DNA of 64,000 nt. Source: Bacteroides coprosuis DSM 18011. Lineage in GTDB: Bacteria; Bacteroidota; Bacteroidia; Bacteroidales; Bacteroidaceae. The translations under genes were made by a program, and so were the position numbers. How positions within the stretch are numbered: position 1 is the stretch's first letter; each line of letters opens with the position of its first letter. Of the stretch, positions 10,624 through 18,555 are shown in pieces. The stretch is taken from contig CM001167.1 in assembly GCA_000212915.1 (NCBI GenBank), positions 1,418,780 through 1,482,779 on the forward strand, read 5' to 3'. The notes under the pieces were generated by a model that worked only from the letters and a program-made list of their open reading frames with translations, did not search any database and had not been told where the DNA came from.

Positions 10624-10688
10624 CTTTGACACCGACATGATGATGTCATGTCGGTGTCAAAGCATACTCATATCGGTGTTATGATAAT
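10624..10688. repeat. Dispersed palindromic repeat, copy 1
   Basis: A perfect inverted repeat with 17-base arms (CTTTGACACCGACATGA at 10624-10640 and its complement at 10646-10662) around a 5-base loop, followed 10 bases later by TCGGTGTTATGATAAT (10673-10688). The same palindrome core and the same 16-base tail recur at 54518-54583, and the core recurs in another arrangement at 42682-42725. It lies between the convergent pbpC and DUF6064-like genes. There is no T-run, so I do not call it a terminator. Function unknown. Confidence 0.8.
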
Positions 10689-10718
10689 ACCCTGCTTTAG
10701 TAGGGGAATACTTTCCTC

Positions 10719-11459
10719 TTAGTAATAAAGAATCTGATTGTTTACTACCTGACCAATAAGAGTTACGGTAAGGACGATGCCTATGCCTAAGCAAACAGCC
10801 ATTAATAGAAGGTTGATGTACTTTGCATTGGGTTTAGTATCCTTATGCAAGTCTTGAAGAAAGTATTCTTTAAAGAATAAATAGATAGCAGGAATAGATG
10901 CTGCTACCAATAGGAAGTCTTCAGGAATATTATAGAAATACGTTTTAGTTAAACCGATTAATGACCAATGGCAAAGGAACAATACGATAAACATATTTAC
11001 CTTTTGGGATCTTAAGAGGAGTAATCCTATTGTAAATGTTGTTACAGAACAAGGCAATAAAGGGGATGTCATAGCTGGAAAAGTAAGGCCCCTAGCCATT
11101 GATAGCAAAGGATAGATAAAGGGCATAATCATTAATAGATACCCTAGTGTATTGTATTTTTCATTTTTTGCAAATGTAGTATATCCTTTGATGGCATCCC
11201 AAACCCATGTTCCTGCAATTAGAATCCAGAAGAAAGTAAGAATATTGCTATACCCTCTTGGTGCACAATAATGGTCGTAATACACCAACGAAATCCATGT
11301 AAAAACACCTGCAAGATATAGCTTCATGGCTATATCCATCTTTTTGCTCGGTTTTTTAATAAGAAGTGTAGTGAGTATGAACCCGATTAATAGAATAATA
11401 ACTTGATAGAGCCAAGTTTCAGAATTGTAATTGGCTATCGTCGTCCAAAAAATATCCAT
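10719..11459 (-). CDS. Multi-pass membrane protein, possibly DUF6064
   Basis: A 246-residue protein with about eight hydrophobic segments and very short loops; clearly an inner-membrane protein. The N-terminal FWTTIANYNSETW block, the LYLAGVFTWISLVYYDHY block and the repeated WxWD-type aromatic segments resemble the DUF6064 family, but I make that link from memory only. No catalytic motif is visible. It follows the two ThrE-family genes with a 6-base gap and is the last gene of that - strand run, so it is probably co-expressed with the exporter; whether it takes part in transport is unknown. Confidence 0.6.
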   Translation of the reverse strand: MDIFWTTIANYNSETWLYQVIILLIGFILTTLLIKKPSKKMDIAMKLYLAGVFTWISLVYYDHYCAPRGYSNILTFFWILIAGTWVWDAIKGYTTFAKNEKYNTLGYLLMIMPFIYPLLSMARGLTFPAMTSPLLPCSVTTFTIGLLLLRSQKVNMFIVLFLCHWSLIGLTKTYFYNIPEDFLLVAASIPAIYLFFKEYFLQDLHKDTKPNAKYINLLLMAVCLGIGIVLTVTLIGQVVNNQILYY

Positions 11460-11465
11460 TCTCTT

Positions 11466-11957
11466 TTATTTGTTGTGTCTAGTTAATGAAGATGCTTGTT
11501 TAGGGAATAAGAATAAGGGCAACGTAGCACCCACTGCAAGCATAAAAATAACAGTGCAGGCTACCATACTATTTGTAAAGAACATTTCCATATATTTGGC
11601 TCTTTCAACAGCTTGATCCATGGTTCTCAAGAACATAAGTTGAGAGAAAATCATGTTGTATGCAAATTTACCTGGAATCATAGGGAGTAAAGCTGGAATG
11701 TATAAAACTGTCATTGGACAATAACATTTTTTACCCAACCATAAACTACCAAAACCAATTAGTAATGATGCACATAAAGAAGCTGTAGAAATATCTACAC
11801 CTAGAAATGTCATTAAGCAATAACGTGAAGCATGTCCTATTGCAGCAAGAAGTGCAATAAATTTAAAAGCTCTTAGGGGAGGATCTGATATAGCTCCGAA
11901 TCCAATACTTGCTACTGCAGCAAACGCTCCATCTAGAATTACGTCTAAAACAACCAT
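11466..11957 (-). CDS. ThrE-family exporter, small subunit (ThrE_2 / DUF3815 type)
   Basis: A 163-residue membrane protein with four or five transmembrane segments. The FGAISDPPLRAFKFIALLAA-like start, the HASRYCLM block and the YIPALLPMIPGKFAYN block are characteristic of the C-terminal half of threonine/serine exporters. In Corynebacterium ThrE the two halves are one protein; here they are separate genes one base apart. Known of the family: proton-driven export of threonine, serine or related small molecules such as dicarboxylates. The true substrate is not inferable. It precedes the DUF6064-like gene by 6 bases. Confidence 0.85.
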   Translation of the reverse strand: MVVLDVILDGAFAAVASIGFGAISDPPLRAFKFIALLAAIGHASRYCLMTFLGVDISTASLCASLLIGFGSLWLGKKCYCPMTVLYIPALLPMIPGKFAYNMIFSQLMFLRTMDQAVERAKYMEMFFTNSMVACTVIFMLAVGATLPLFLFPKQASSLTRHNK

Positions 11958-11958
11958 A

Positions 11959-12720
11959 TTAAATTAAACTGTCTTTGATTAAGAAGAGTGTGAATGATAA
12001 ACCTATTGCTATACATACCACCAATAGAGCAGCATGTGTAAGTCGTGAGAATCCTGTTAGAATATAACCTTCGACTATATCAATTACTCCATTGATTAAA
12101 GGCACTCCAGGGACCAAGAATAGCACACTTGTAGCTAAAGCAGTCTCCGATGTTGTGTCGAAAATTAGTGAGATAGAAGCACATAATGAGGCTATAAAAG
12201 CTACCAATATAAAGGTAATGAAGTGATTAACCTTATTGGCTCCTAGGCGTTGCTTAATGAAGAATCCAACGAGAGTGGATGAAAAGACGATGCTCATTGA
12301 GCAGAAATCTCCTCCAAATAGTCGGCAGAAAGATGCGTTAGCAAAACCTACTAAGATTAAGACAAACAAGGGATGAATACGAGGAGAGTTGATAATTTGA
12401 TAATACTTCTCCTTTACCTCTTCAAAAGACAAGTGTTCATCATAGGCTTCCCAACTTAATGCACTTAGTTCTGAGTTGTACTCAAAACTAATAGGATAGG
12501 CTGGAATGTCTACAACTTCACTGTGAGAGATATTATTTTCCTGATCTAATGTTGTTAAAATAATGTTCTTCTGGAAAACACCTATTTTTACCTCAATTCC
12601 CAGTGCCCTTCCCAATCGCTTTGAGTTCCTAATGACACGGGATGTGTGTACTCCACTACCCATTAAAGTGGATGAATACTCGGCAATAAATCGAGTTCTC
12701 GAGAGCAATCGCTCTTTCAT
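11959..12720 (-). CDS. ThrE-family exporter, large subunit (DUF1212 type)
   Basis: A 253-residue protein forming the N-terminal half of a split ThrE-like exporter. Seen: a cytoplasmic region of about 110 residues opening with FIAEYSSTLMGSGVHTSRV, the family signature, then about five membrane segments including FLVPGVPLINGVIDI, which is the conserved motif of this half. It is the first gene of a three-gene - strand operon (11959-12720, 11466-11957, 10719-11459) with 1- and 6-base gaps. A -7 element TACTTTTG lies about 60 bases upstream. The likely role is export of threonine/serine or a similar small metabolite; this is family inference. Confidence 0.87.
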   Translation of the reverse strand: MKERLLSRTRFIAEYSSTLMGSGVHTSRVIRNSKRLGRALGIEVKIGVFQKNIILTTLDQENNISHSEVVDIPAYPISFEYNSELSALSWEAYDEHLSFEEVKEKYYQIINSPRIHPLFVLILVGFANASFCRLFGGDFCSMSIVFSSTLVGFFIKQRLGANKVNHFITFILVAFIASLCASISLIFDTTSETALATSVLFLVPGVPLINGVIDIVEGYILTGFSRLTHAALLVVCIAIGLSFTLFLIKDSLI

Positions 12721-12778
12721 AATAATTAAGTGAAAATTTATGTAAAGTGAATTATATGTAGCTATTTTAAACTTTGCA

Positions 12779-12786
12779 CAAAAGTA
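12779..12786 (-). promoter_or_regulatory. -7 element upstream of the thrE-like operon
   Basis: On the - strand this reads TACTTTTG, an exact match to the Bacteroidota TAnnTTTG element. The upstream GTTTG-like sequence at 12802-12806 is closer than the usual 18-21 bases, so the -33 half is uncertain. Confidence 0.5.
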
Positions 12787-12893
12787 TAAAAAATAGGCTT
12801 ACAAACTTAGTAAAAGACAATCTTTAATTTTGAATAATAGTCTTACTAGCTCTAAAAAAGGTCCAATAATAGATTCTTTTTGAATTATAGAGT

Positions 12894-12934
12894 TGTCCTA
12901 ATTTATTGATGCATAGGTGCTATGTGGCAGGACA
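12894..12934. other. Structured intergenic hairpin near the apgM stop
   Basis: Outer arms TGTCCT and AGGACA enclose an inner CATAG/CTATG stem with a GTG loop. It lies 18 bases past the apgM stop. There is no T-run on either side, so termination is uncertain. Confidence 0.3.
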
Positions 12935-12951
12935 GTGTTGTGAAATATAAT

Positions 12952-14196
12952 TTATAATACCTCTTTTTCTATTCTAAATAAGAGGGATATAAAATCTGTT
13001 CCTTCTTCCATATTGTACAATCCTTCAAGACAAGAGGCTTCATTGTATGCTCGAACAACATCGGGTGTAATAGAAGGATGGTAGATGATAAATGGTACCT
13101 TTTGATCCAAATGAATCTTAGATAGAGAAGATGTGGGGTGATCAGGCAATACTGCAATTAAAGGTGGTTTTTCCCAGTTTTTTGTTGCCTCTAAAAGGGG
13201 GTGTATCACTCTGGAATCTAAATCTTCAATCGTTTTTATTTTAAGTTGGTAATCTCCATCATGACTCGCTTCATCGCTTGCTTCAAGATGTAACCACACG
13301 AAGTCATCCGTCTGTAAAGCCTGAATTGCTGCTTGAACCTTACCCTCATAATTGGTGTTCGTTCTTCCTGTAGCACCTGCTACTTCTATTACTTTTAATC
13401 CTGCGTATATTCCAATTCCTTTTATTAAATCTACTGCCGAAATAACCGACCCTGCTTTTAGGGGTAAAAAAGACTTTAAAGGATTCATGCGAGGAGTAAA
13501 ACCAGGCGACCATAGGCTGATGGCATTGGCGGGCTTTTTACCATCGCTAATGCGTTTAAGATTAATCGGGTGTTTGGCTAAAACTGCTTGACTCTCTAGA
13601 ATAAGGGTGTTGAGCTTGTTTGCTAAATCTTCTGCCTCAGGGATAGATGCTTTTAAGTATAAATGATCTTTAGTTAAGTCTAGGGCATTATGAGGAGATG
13701 TTCCAACTAAAAAGCTTTTTGATTTTGTCAAAGTAGGTTCATAACTAGGGCAAACTAAAAGATGTCTGTAATACTCACCAACATGAAACTTAAATCCTTT
13801 GCTTTGAAAATGAGAATTTAGATAATCTAGTAATACTATAGCTTCTTCTGTGCTGATATGATCGGCCGTGAAACTTGTTATTTTATCTTGTTCTATGGTA
13901 ATTAAATTGCAGCGAAGAGCTAGTTCGTCTCCTTGTAATTGAATCCCCAAACTAGCTGCTTCAAAGGCTGATCTACCTTGATAGATTTGGTTTACATCAT
14001 ATCCTAGGATGGAAAGATTGGCTACATCACTACCTACTTCCCAACCATCTGGAACCGTTTTTAAGAGTCCTGTCTGACCATGCGTAGCGAGATAATCCAT
14101 ATTAGGAGTATGTGCAACTTGCAAAGGCGTTTTGTTGCCTAACTGAGGAATTGGTTCATCAGCCATGCCATCACCTATGATTATGATTACGCTCAT
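12952..14196 (-). CDS. apgM: Cofactor-independent phosphoglycerate mutase (archaeal type)
   Basis: A 414-residue enzyme interconverting 3- and 2-phosphoglycerate, of the ApgM branch of the alkaline-phosphatase superfamily. Seen: metal-binding IGDGMADEPIP at the N-terminus, the GSDVANLSILGYD active-serine block (Ser56), GRSAFEAASLGI, the HLEASDEASHDGD metal motif and LPDHPTS near the C-terminus. I start at the ATG at 14196 because it places IGDG at residues 7-10 as in the family and gives the expected length. The frame stays open upstream, but that would run antisense through a cobalamin riboswitch. It is divergent from the cobI operon and is unlikely to share its regulation. Confidence 0.9.
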   Translation of the reverse strand: MSVIIIIGDGMADEPIPQLGNKTPLQVAHTPNMDYLATHGQTGLLKTVPDGWEVGSDVANLSILGYDVNQIYQGRSAFEAASLGIQLQGDELALRCNLITIEQDKITSFTADHISTEEAIVLLDYLNSHFQSKGFKFHVGEYYRHLLVCPSYEPTLTKSKSFLVGTSPHNALDLTKDHLYLKASIPEAEDLANKLNTLILESQAVLAKHPINLKRISDGKKPANAISLWSPGFTPRMNPLKSFLPLKAGSVISAVDLIKGIGIYAGLKVIEVAGATGRTNTNYEGKVQAAIQALQTDDFVWLHLEASDEASHDGDYQLKIKTIEDLDSRVIHPLLEATKNWEKPPLIAVLPDHPTSSLSKIHLDQKVPFIIYHPSITPDVVRAYNEASCLEGLYNMEEGTDFISLLFRIEKEVL

Positions 14197-14343
14197 GTTG
14201 TTCTTTAATGGATTGTGGTAAGTATAAGTATCGATTGTTTTAACGCCCCAAATATCTAAAAAATAAATGAGAATAGTCCAAGTTTTATGAAAAGAAGGAT
14301 GAATTAATTGATAGACATGTTTCATAATTCTTGTAAAAAGCAG

Positions 14344-14351
14344 TAACTTCG
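14344..14351 (+). promoter_or_regulatory. Probable -7 element for cobalamin riboswitch 1 operon
   Basis: TAACTTCG aligns in position with the exact TAnnTTTG boxes that precede the other two cobalamin riboswitches here, each followed 4-5 bases later by GTTTTGGT. One base departs from consensus. TTTC at 14320-14323 is a possible -33 partner with a 20-base spacer. Confidence 0.5.
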
Positions 14352-14356
14352 GCACA

Positions 14357-14535
14357 GTTTTGGTGCCCTCCAGACGGCTGTCTGGCTGTGGTGAAAAGGG
14401 AATCAGGTGCAAATCCTGAACAGATCCGCTGCTGTGTACATTTATTAACTTTAGGTAACTACATAAACCACTGTTTTTTACAAGAAATGGGAAGGATGTA
14501 TCTAGAGGAATGTGAGTCAGAAGACCTGCCAAAAT
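14357..14535 (+). ncRNA. Cobalamin riboswitch 1 (leads cobI operon)
   Basis: The core elements of an AdoCbl-type riboswitch appear in order on the + strand: GTTTTGGTGCC (P1), GTGAAAAGGGAATCAGGTG, AAATCCTGAACAG, the ATCCGCTGCTGT segment, a variable hairpin region, GGAAGGATG, and the closing GAGTCAGAAGACCTGCC with CCAAAA pairing back to P1. It ends 123 bases before the cobI ATG. Known of the class: ligand binding lowers expression of B12 synthesis and transport genes. I see no clear terminator hairpin in the leader, so translational control is likely. Confidence 0.92.
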
Positions 14536-14658
14536 AATTGGTTTTTAAGAGCTCGAGATTTAGGCTTAAGAACTTTGTTACACCTAATCGTTACAACTTG
14601 TTCATCCTATTTTTTGAAGCCTCTTTATAATTTACTCAATAATAACTGAGTTTATAAG

Positions 14659-15360
14659 ATGGCAAATACTATTACGTTTGTTTCTCTAGGACCTGGAGAA
14701 CCTGAGTTAATCACGTTGAAAGGGCTGAAAACACTGAAGGAAGCAGATATTATCTATTGTCCTTCAACAACACTAAAAAACACAAAAGTTTCTTCTAGAG
14801 CATTAGATATTCTTTTAGCTCTTGATATTGACCAAGCAAAAGTACAATTGTTTGATGTCCCCATGAGTAAAGACCGTACTTTAGCTCTGGCTAGCTATGC
14901 TGCGGTTTCTAAATTGATTCATCAGGCTTACTTAGAAGGGAAAAATGTAGCTGTTACTGCCGAAGGCGATGCGGGCTTTTACTCCTCTAGTCATTATATC
15001 ATAGATAATTTAAAAAGAGATGGGGTAGTGGTGGACAAGATTCCTGGTGTACCTGCTTTTATCTCTGCTGGTGCTTTGGCTCATATTCATATTGCTATGC
15101 AAGAAGAAGAACTTCATGTTGTTCCTGGAGTTATAACCACTTCAGATCTCGTTGATAAAATAGAAAAACACAGAGCGGTGGTAATAATGAAAGCATCTCA
15201 AAGTGCAGAAGATATTAAACAAGCGATTCATAAAGCACCTCAATCCACCTTCCATTATTTTGAAAATGTGGGGTTAGATACAGAATATTATACTACAGAT
15301 ACAGAAGAAATTATAAATAGAAAGTTCCCTTACTTCTCATTGCTGATTATTAAATCATGA
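14659..15360 (+). CDS. cobI: Precorrin-2 C20-methyltransferase (CobI/CbiL)
   Basis: A 233-residue SAM-dependent methyltransferase that methylates C20 of (cobalt-)precorrin-2, the first ring methylation after the common precursor. Seen: the family SAM motif SLGPGEPELITLKG near the N-terminus, IYCPSTT, the AEGDAGFYSSSHYI block and PGVPAFISAGA. All match CbiL/CobI. Since the cluster holds CbiD, CbiG and a CbiK-type chelatase and no CobG or CobNST, the natural substrate is probably the cobalt form, so cbiL is an equally good name. It is the first gene after riboswitch 1 and overlaps the btuF start by 4 bases. Confidence 0.9.
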   Translation: MANTITFVSLGPGEPELITLKGLKTLKEADIIYCPSTTLKNTKVSSRALDILLALDIDQAKVQLFDVPMSKDRTLALASYAAVSKLIHQAYLEGKNVAVTAEGDAGFYSSSHYIIDNLKRDGVVVDKIPGVPAFISAGALAHIHIAMQEEELHVVPGVITTSDLVDKIEKHRAVVIMKASQSAEDIKQAIHKAPQSTFHYFENVGLDTEYYTTDTEEIINRKFPYFSLLIIKS

Positions 15361-16514
15361 AACACAAACACATTATGCATATCAAACCTTTATTACTAAC
15401 TATTTTATGTGTCTTTATTTTCACAGCTTGTGGACAGAAAAAGAAGAAAGATACTACAGAAATAAATCATTCTCAAGGAGAAAAAATAGAGATAAAGTAT
15501 GCCAAAGGATTCTCCATTCAAGATTTTGGAGATTATAAACTAATAGATGTACAAGATCCTTCGGGAGAAAGCGAACTTAAATATCAGTATGCTTTAATTC
15601 CACGGGGAACTCATCCAACTAATATACCCAGTGAGTATTTGAAAGTTGAAACACCCGTTCGTAGTGTTATTTGTATGACTTCTTTGCAAATATCTAATTT
15701 CATAAAGCTAGATGCTGTAGATCGTATTACAGGAATAACGAGTACTCGTTTCCTTTTTAATGAGGAGATAAACAAGCAATTAGAAGAGAAGAAAACGCAT
15801 AAAATAGGTATTGAAGGAGATTTTGATAGTGAGCTGGTTATTGCTCTCAATCCAGATATGATTTTAGTTTCTCCATTTAAAAGAGGGGGTTATGATGCCA
15901 TTCGAAACTTGGAGATCCCCCTAATTAGTTTTTTAGGATATAAAGAAGTTACCCCACTAGGACAGGCGGAATGGATTAAGTTTACTGCTGCCCTACTAGG
16001 TTTAGAAGATGAAGCAAATGTAAAGTTTAAAGCGATTGAAGATCGGTATCTAGAACTAAAAGCATTAGTGGAAAATGTTGAGAAGAGACCTACGGTATTG
16101 AGTGGAGAACTTCACTCGGGAAATTGGTATGTAGTAGGAGGAGAGAGTTATCTTGCTCAGTTATTTAGAGATGCAGGAGCACAATACTTTATGAAAAACG
16201 ACAATGAATCGGGAGGATTCTATGTTGATTTTGAAACTGTATATTCTCAAGGTGCTGAGGCTGATTTTTGGAGAATCGTTAATAGCTATAATGGCGATTT
16301 TTCGTATGATATACTGAAACAAACAGATGGAAGATACGCAGACTTTAAGGCATACAAAGAGAAAAAAGTAATTTATAGTAATCTTCGTGAAGTTCCTTTC
16401 TACGAACAAACTCCTGTTGAACCCGAAGTTATTCTAGCTGATTTAATTAAAGTATTTCACCCTACTTTATTATCCGATCATGAAGCTGTTTACTACAAAT
16501 TATTAACCCAATAA
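15357..16514 (+). CDS. btuF: Cobalamin ABC transporter substrate-binding lipoprotein (BtuF-like)
   Basis: A 385-residue periplasmic binding protein of the FecB/BtuF fold. Seen: a signal peptide with lipobox FTACG, so it is a membrane-anchored lipoprotein; an extra N-terminal region of about 90 residues absent from E. coli BtuF; then the two-lobe fold with VRSVICMTSLQISNFIKLDAVDRITGITS, ALNPDMILVSPF and a long linking helix. An in-frame ATG at 15375 is an alternative start. It follows cobI with an ATGA overlap and precedes the permease by 3 bases. Cobalamin as ligand is inferred from the riboswitch and neighbours; the fold alone would also fit heme or siderophores. Confidence 0.85.
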   Translation: MKHKHIMHIKPLLLTILCVFIFTACGQKKKKDTTEINHSQGEKIEIKYAKGFSIQDFGDYKLIDVQDPSGESELKYQYALIPRGTHPTNIPSEYLKVETPVRSVICMTSLQISNFIKLDAVDRITGITSTRFLFNEEINKQLEEKKTHKIGIEGDFDSELVIALNPDMILVSPFKRGGYDAIRNLEIPLISFLGYKEVTPLGQAEWIKFTAALLGLEDEANVKFKAIEDRYLELKALVENVEKRPTVLSGELHSGNWYVVGGESYLAQLFRDAGAQYFMKNDNESGGFYVDFETVYSQGAEADFWRIVNSYNGDFSYDILKQTDGRYADFKAYKEKKVIYSNLREVPFYEQTPVEPEVILADLIKVFHPTLLSDHEAVYYKLLTQ

Positions 16515-16517
16515 GAT

Positions 16518-17555
16518 ATGAGAAAAAATATCATACTCTTTGTTTTTATTACAGCTTCAATTTTTGTTCTATTTGGTTTAAACTTGGCTTTAGGTACTAT
16601 TTCTATTCCTTTAGAGTCTATTTGGAACATCTTATGGGGTAAAGGTGATGAAACTATTATTTGGCAGAACATTATATGGAAGTCTCGTTTTCCACAGACT
16701 GTTACAGCCTTGATTGCTGGGGCGGGATTGTCTATTAGTGGCTTACAAATGCAGACCATTTTTAGAAATCCTTTGGCGGGTCCATCAGAGCTAGGTATCA
16801 GTTCAGGTGCTAGCTTGGGTGTAGCATTTATTATCCTTCTTTCGGGAAATATTGGAGGAGTGGCACTAAGCCGTATGGGTTTTGTAGGTGAAATGGCTGT
16901 TTCAATCGCTGCTATTATTGGAGCTATGGTAGTTATGCTTATTATTGTAGCCATCTCTCAACGAGTACGAGGAAATGTTATCTTATTAATTATTGGAGTA
17001 ATGATAGGCTATATTGCCACAGCTATTATCGGTGTCTTAAAATTCTTTAGTAATGATGAAGATGTACGTGCTTACGTTATTTGGGGATTAGGAAGTTTTG
17101 CTAAAGTATCAGAATCTCAAGTCTATACTTTTGTGACATTAATGGCTATACTTATTCCTTTATCATTTCTGTTAATAAAAACGTTAAACTTAATGCTCCT
17201 AGGTGAAAGCTATGCTAAAAATCTAGGTTTAAATATGCGAAGAGCTCGGTTTTGGGCGATTTGTTGCTCTTGTATTATAACAGCTATTGTGACGGCATAT
17301 TGCGGACCAATTGTATTTCTGGGGCTGGCTGTACCTCATCTTTGCAGAACCTTGTTCTCAAGTTCGGATCATAGAGTTTTAATGCCAGCTGTAACACTTA
17401 CTGGAGCTGCACTTGCTTTGCTTTGTAATCTGATAGCACGTATGCCTGGCTTTGAAGGAGCTTTACCAATCAACTCGGTTACTGCATTAATTGGAGCTCC
17501 TATTGTCATCTCTGTTTTATTTGGAAAACGTAAAAATGAATTGCATGAATACTAA
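16518..17555 (+). CDS. btuC: Cobalamin ABC transporter permease (BtuC/FecCD family)
   Basis: A 345-residue inner-membrane permease with about ten transmembrane helices. Seen: the FecCD signatures RFPQTVTALIAGAGLSISG, QTIFRNPLAGPSELGISSGA and the late CGPIVFLGLAVPHLCRTLF block, with the GPIVFLGL coupling loop intact. Length is typical. It lies 3 bases after btuF and its 3' end overlaps the ATPase gene, so the three form one transporter. Corrinoid import is inferred from the riboswitch-led cobalamin operon. Confidence 0.9.
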   Translation: MRKNIILFVFITASIFVLFGLNLALGTISIPLESIWNILWGKGDETIIWQNIIWKSRFPQTVTALIAGAGLSISGLQMQTIFRNPLAGPSELGISSGASLGVAFIILLSGNIGGVALSRMGFVGEMAVSIAAIIGAMVVMLIIVAISQRVRGNVILLIIGVMIGYIATAIIGVLKFFSNDEDVRAYVIWGLGSFAKVSESQVYTFVTLMAILIPLSFLLIKTLNLMLLGESYAKNLGLNMRRARFWAICCSCIITAIVTAYCGPIVFLGLAVPHLCRTLFSSSDHRVLMPAVTLTGAALALLCNLIARMPGFEGALPINSVTALIGAPIVISVLFGKRKNELHEY

Positions 17556-18555
17556 TTTTAAAAAACGAACCATTGAATTGCAAAACCTATCCATTGGCTA
17601 TTGCTCTAAAAAAAATAGAAAAGTAATTGCTGATGAGATGAATTGTGCTGTGTACAGTGGGGAGTTAACTTGTTTACTAGGAGCAAATGGAGTAGGCAAA
17701 TCTACTCTGTTGAGAACCCTTTGTGCATTTCAACCTAAACTAGGTGGGAATATCATGATTCAAGGAAAGGATATTGCTACTTATACGGAAAAAGATTTAG
17801 CGAAACTCATCAGTGTCGTACTTACAGATAAGTTTTCCATAAAGAACATGACTGCTCGTGAGCTGATCGGTTTAGGAAGAAGTCCTTATACAGGGTTCTG
17901 GGGTATGTTGAGTAAAGAAGATAATCGCATCATTGATGAGGCTATTTCAATGGTGAAGATTGAAAACTTAGCTGATCGTCTGATAGATACACTGAGTGAT
18001 GGTGAAAGACAAAAATGCTTGATAGCTAAAGCTCTAGTTCAATCTACTCCTATTATTCTTCTAGATGAGCCTACTGCTTTTTTAGATTTTCCTAGTAAAG
18101 TAGAGTTGATGCAGATCCTGCACAGACTATCACGAGAAACGAATAAAACGATATTCCTTTCGACTCACGATTTAGAATTGGCTTTACAAATAGCTGATAA
18201 AATATGGTTGATGGATCGAGGAGATGGCATAAACATAGGTACACCAGAAGATTTAGCCCTGGATGGAAGTTTAAAGAATTTCTTTGCTCAAAAAGATATA
18301 ATATTCGATCCCAAGACAGGTCTGTTCCGTGTAGAAAATGATTTTGATAAAGAGGTGAAATTGATAGGTCATGGTGCTGTTTATGCTATGATTCGTAAAG
18401 CTTTACTTCGACATAAAATATTGGCATCTCGGGATACTGAGTCTGAATATTGTATTACAGCTCAAGAAGAATCCTTTTTATTGATGCATAAAGAACAGTT
18501 GTTAGTATCTGTAAAAACGATAGAAGAATTAATTGAAGAGGTAGAGAAATTATGA
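17536..18555 (+). CDS. btuD: Cobalamin ABC transporter ATP-binding protein (BtuD-like) with C-terminal extension
   Basis: An ATPase of about 339 residues. Seen: Walker A GANGVGKST, Q-loop region, signature LSDGERQKCLIAKAL, Walker B IILLDEPTAFLD and switch His in LSTHDLE, all intact. After the usual domain (about 255 residues) comes an extension of roughly 80 residues containing GHGAVYAMIRKALLRHKI and ending EELIEEVEKL; I do not recognise its function. The start is uncertain: ATGs at 17536 and 17545 both lie inside the btuC 3' end. I prefer 17536 because GGAAAA sits upstream; the frame also opens at 17491. The stop overlaps the next gene by 4 bases. Confidence 0.87.
   Translation: MNCMNTNFKKRTIELQNLSIGYCSKKNRKVIADEMNCAVYSGELTCLLGANGVGKSTLLRTLCAFQPKLGGNIMIQGKDIATYTEKDLAKLISVVLTDKFSIKNMTARELIGLGRSPYTGFWGMLSKEDNRIIDEAISMVKIENLADRLIDTLSDGERQKCLIAKALVQSTPIILLDEPTAFLDFPSKVELMQILHRLSRETNKTIFLSTHDLELALQIADKIWLMDRGDGINIGTPEDLALDGSLKNFFAQKDIIFDPKTGLFRVENDFDKEVKLIGHGAVYAMIRKALLRHKILASRDTESEYCITAQEESFLLMHKEQLLVSVKTIEELIEEVEKL

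Noticed and set aside
10624-10662. Repeat copy 1 as a bidirectional terminator for pbpC and the DUF6064-like gene
   Set aside because: The stem is strong, but neither strand has a T-run after it, and the same sequence occurs at sites where termination is not needed.
14197-14532. N-terminal extension of apgM to 526 residues
   Set aside because: The extra codons run antisense through cobalamin riboswitch 1, look unlike ApgM proteins, and the ATG at 14196 places the metal motif correctly.
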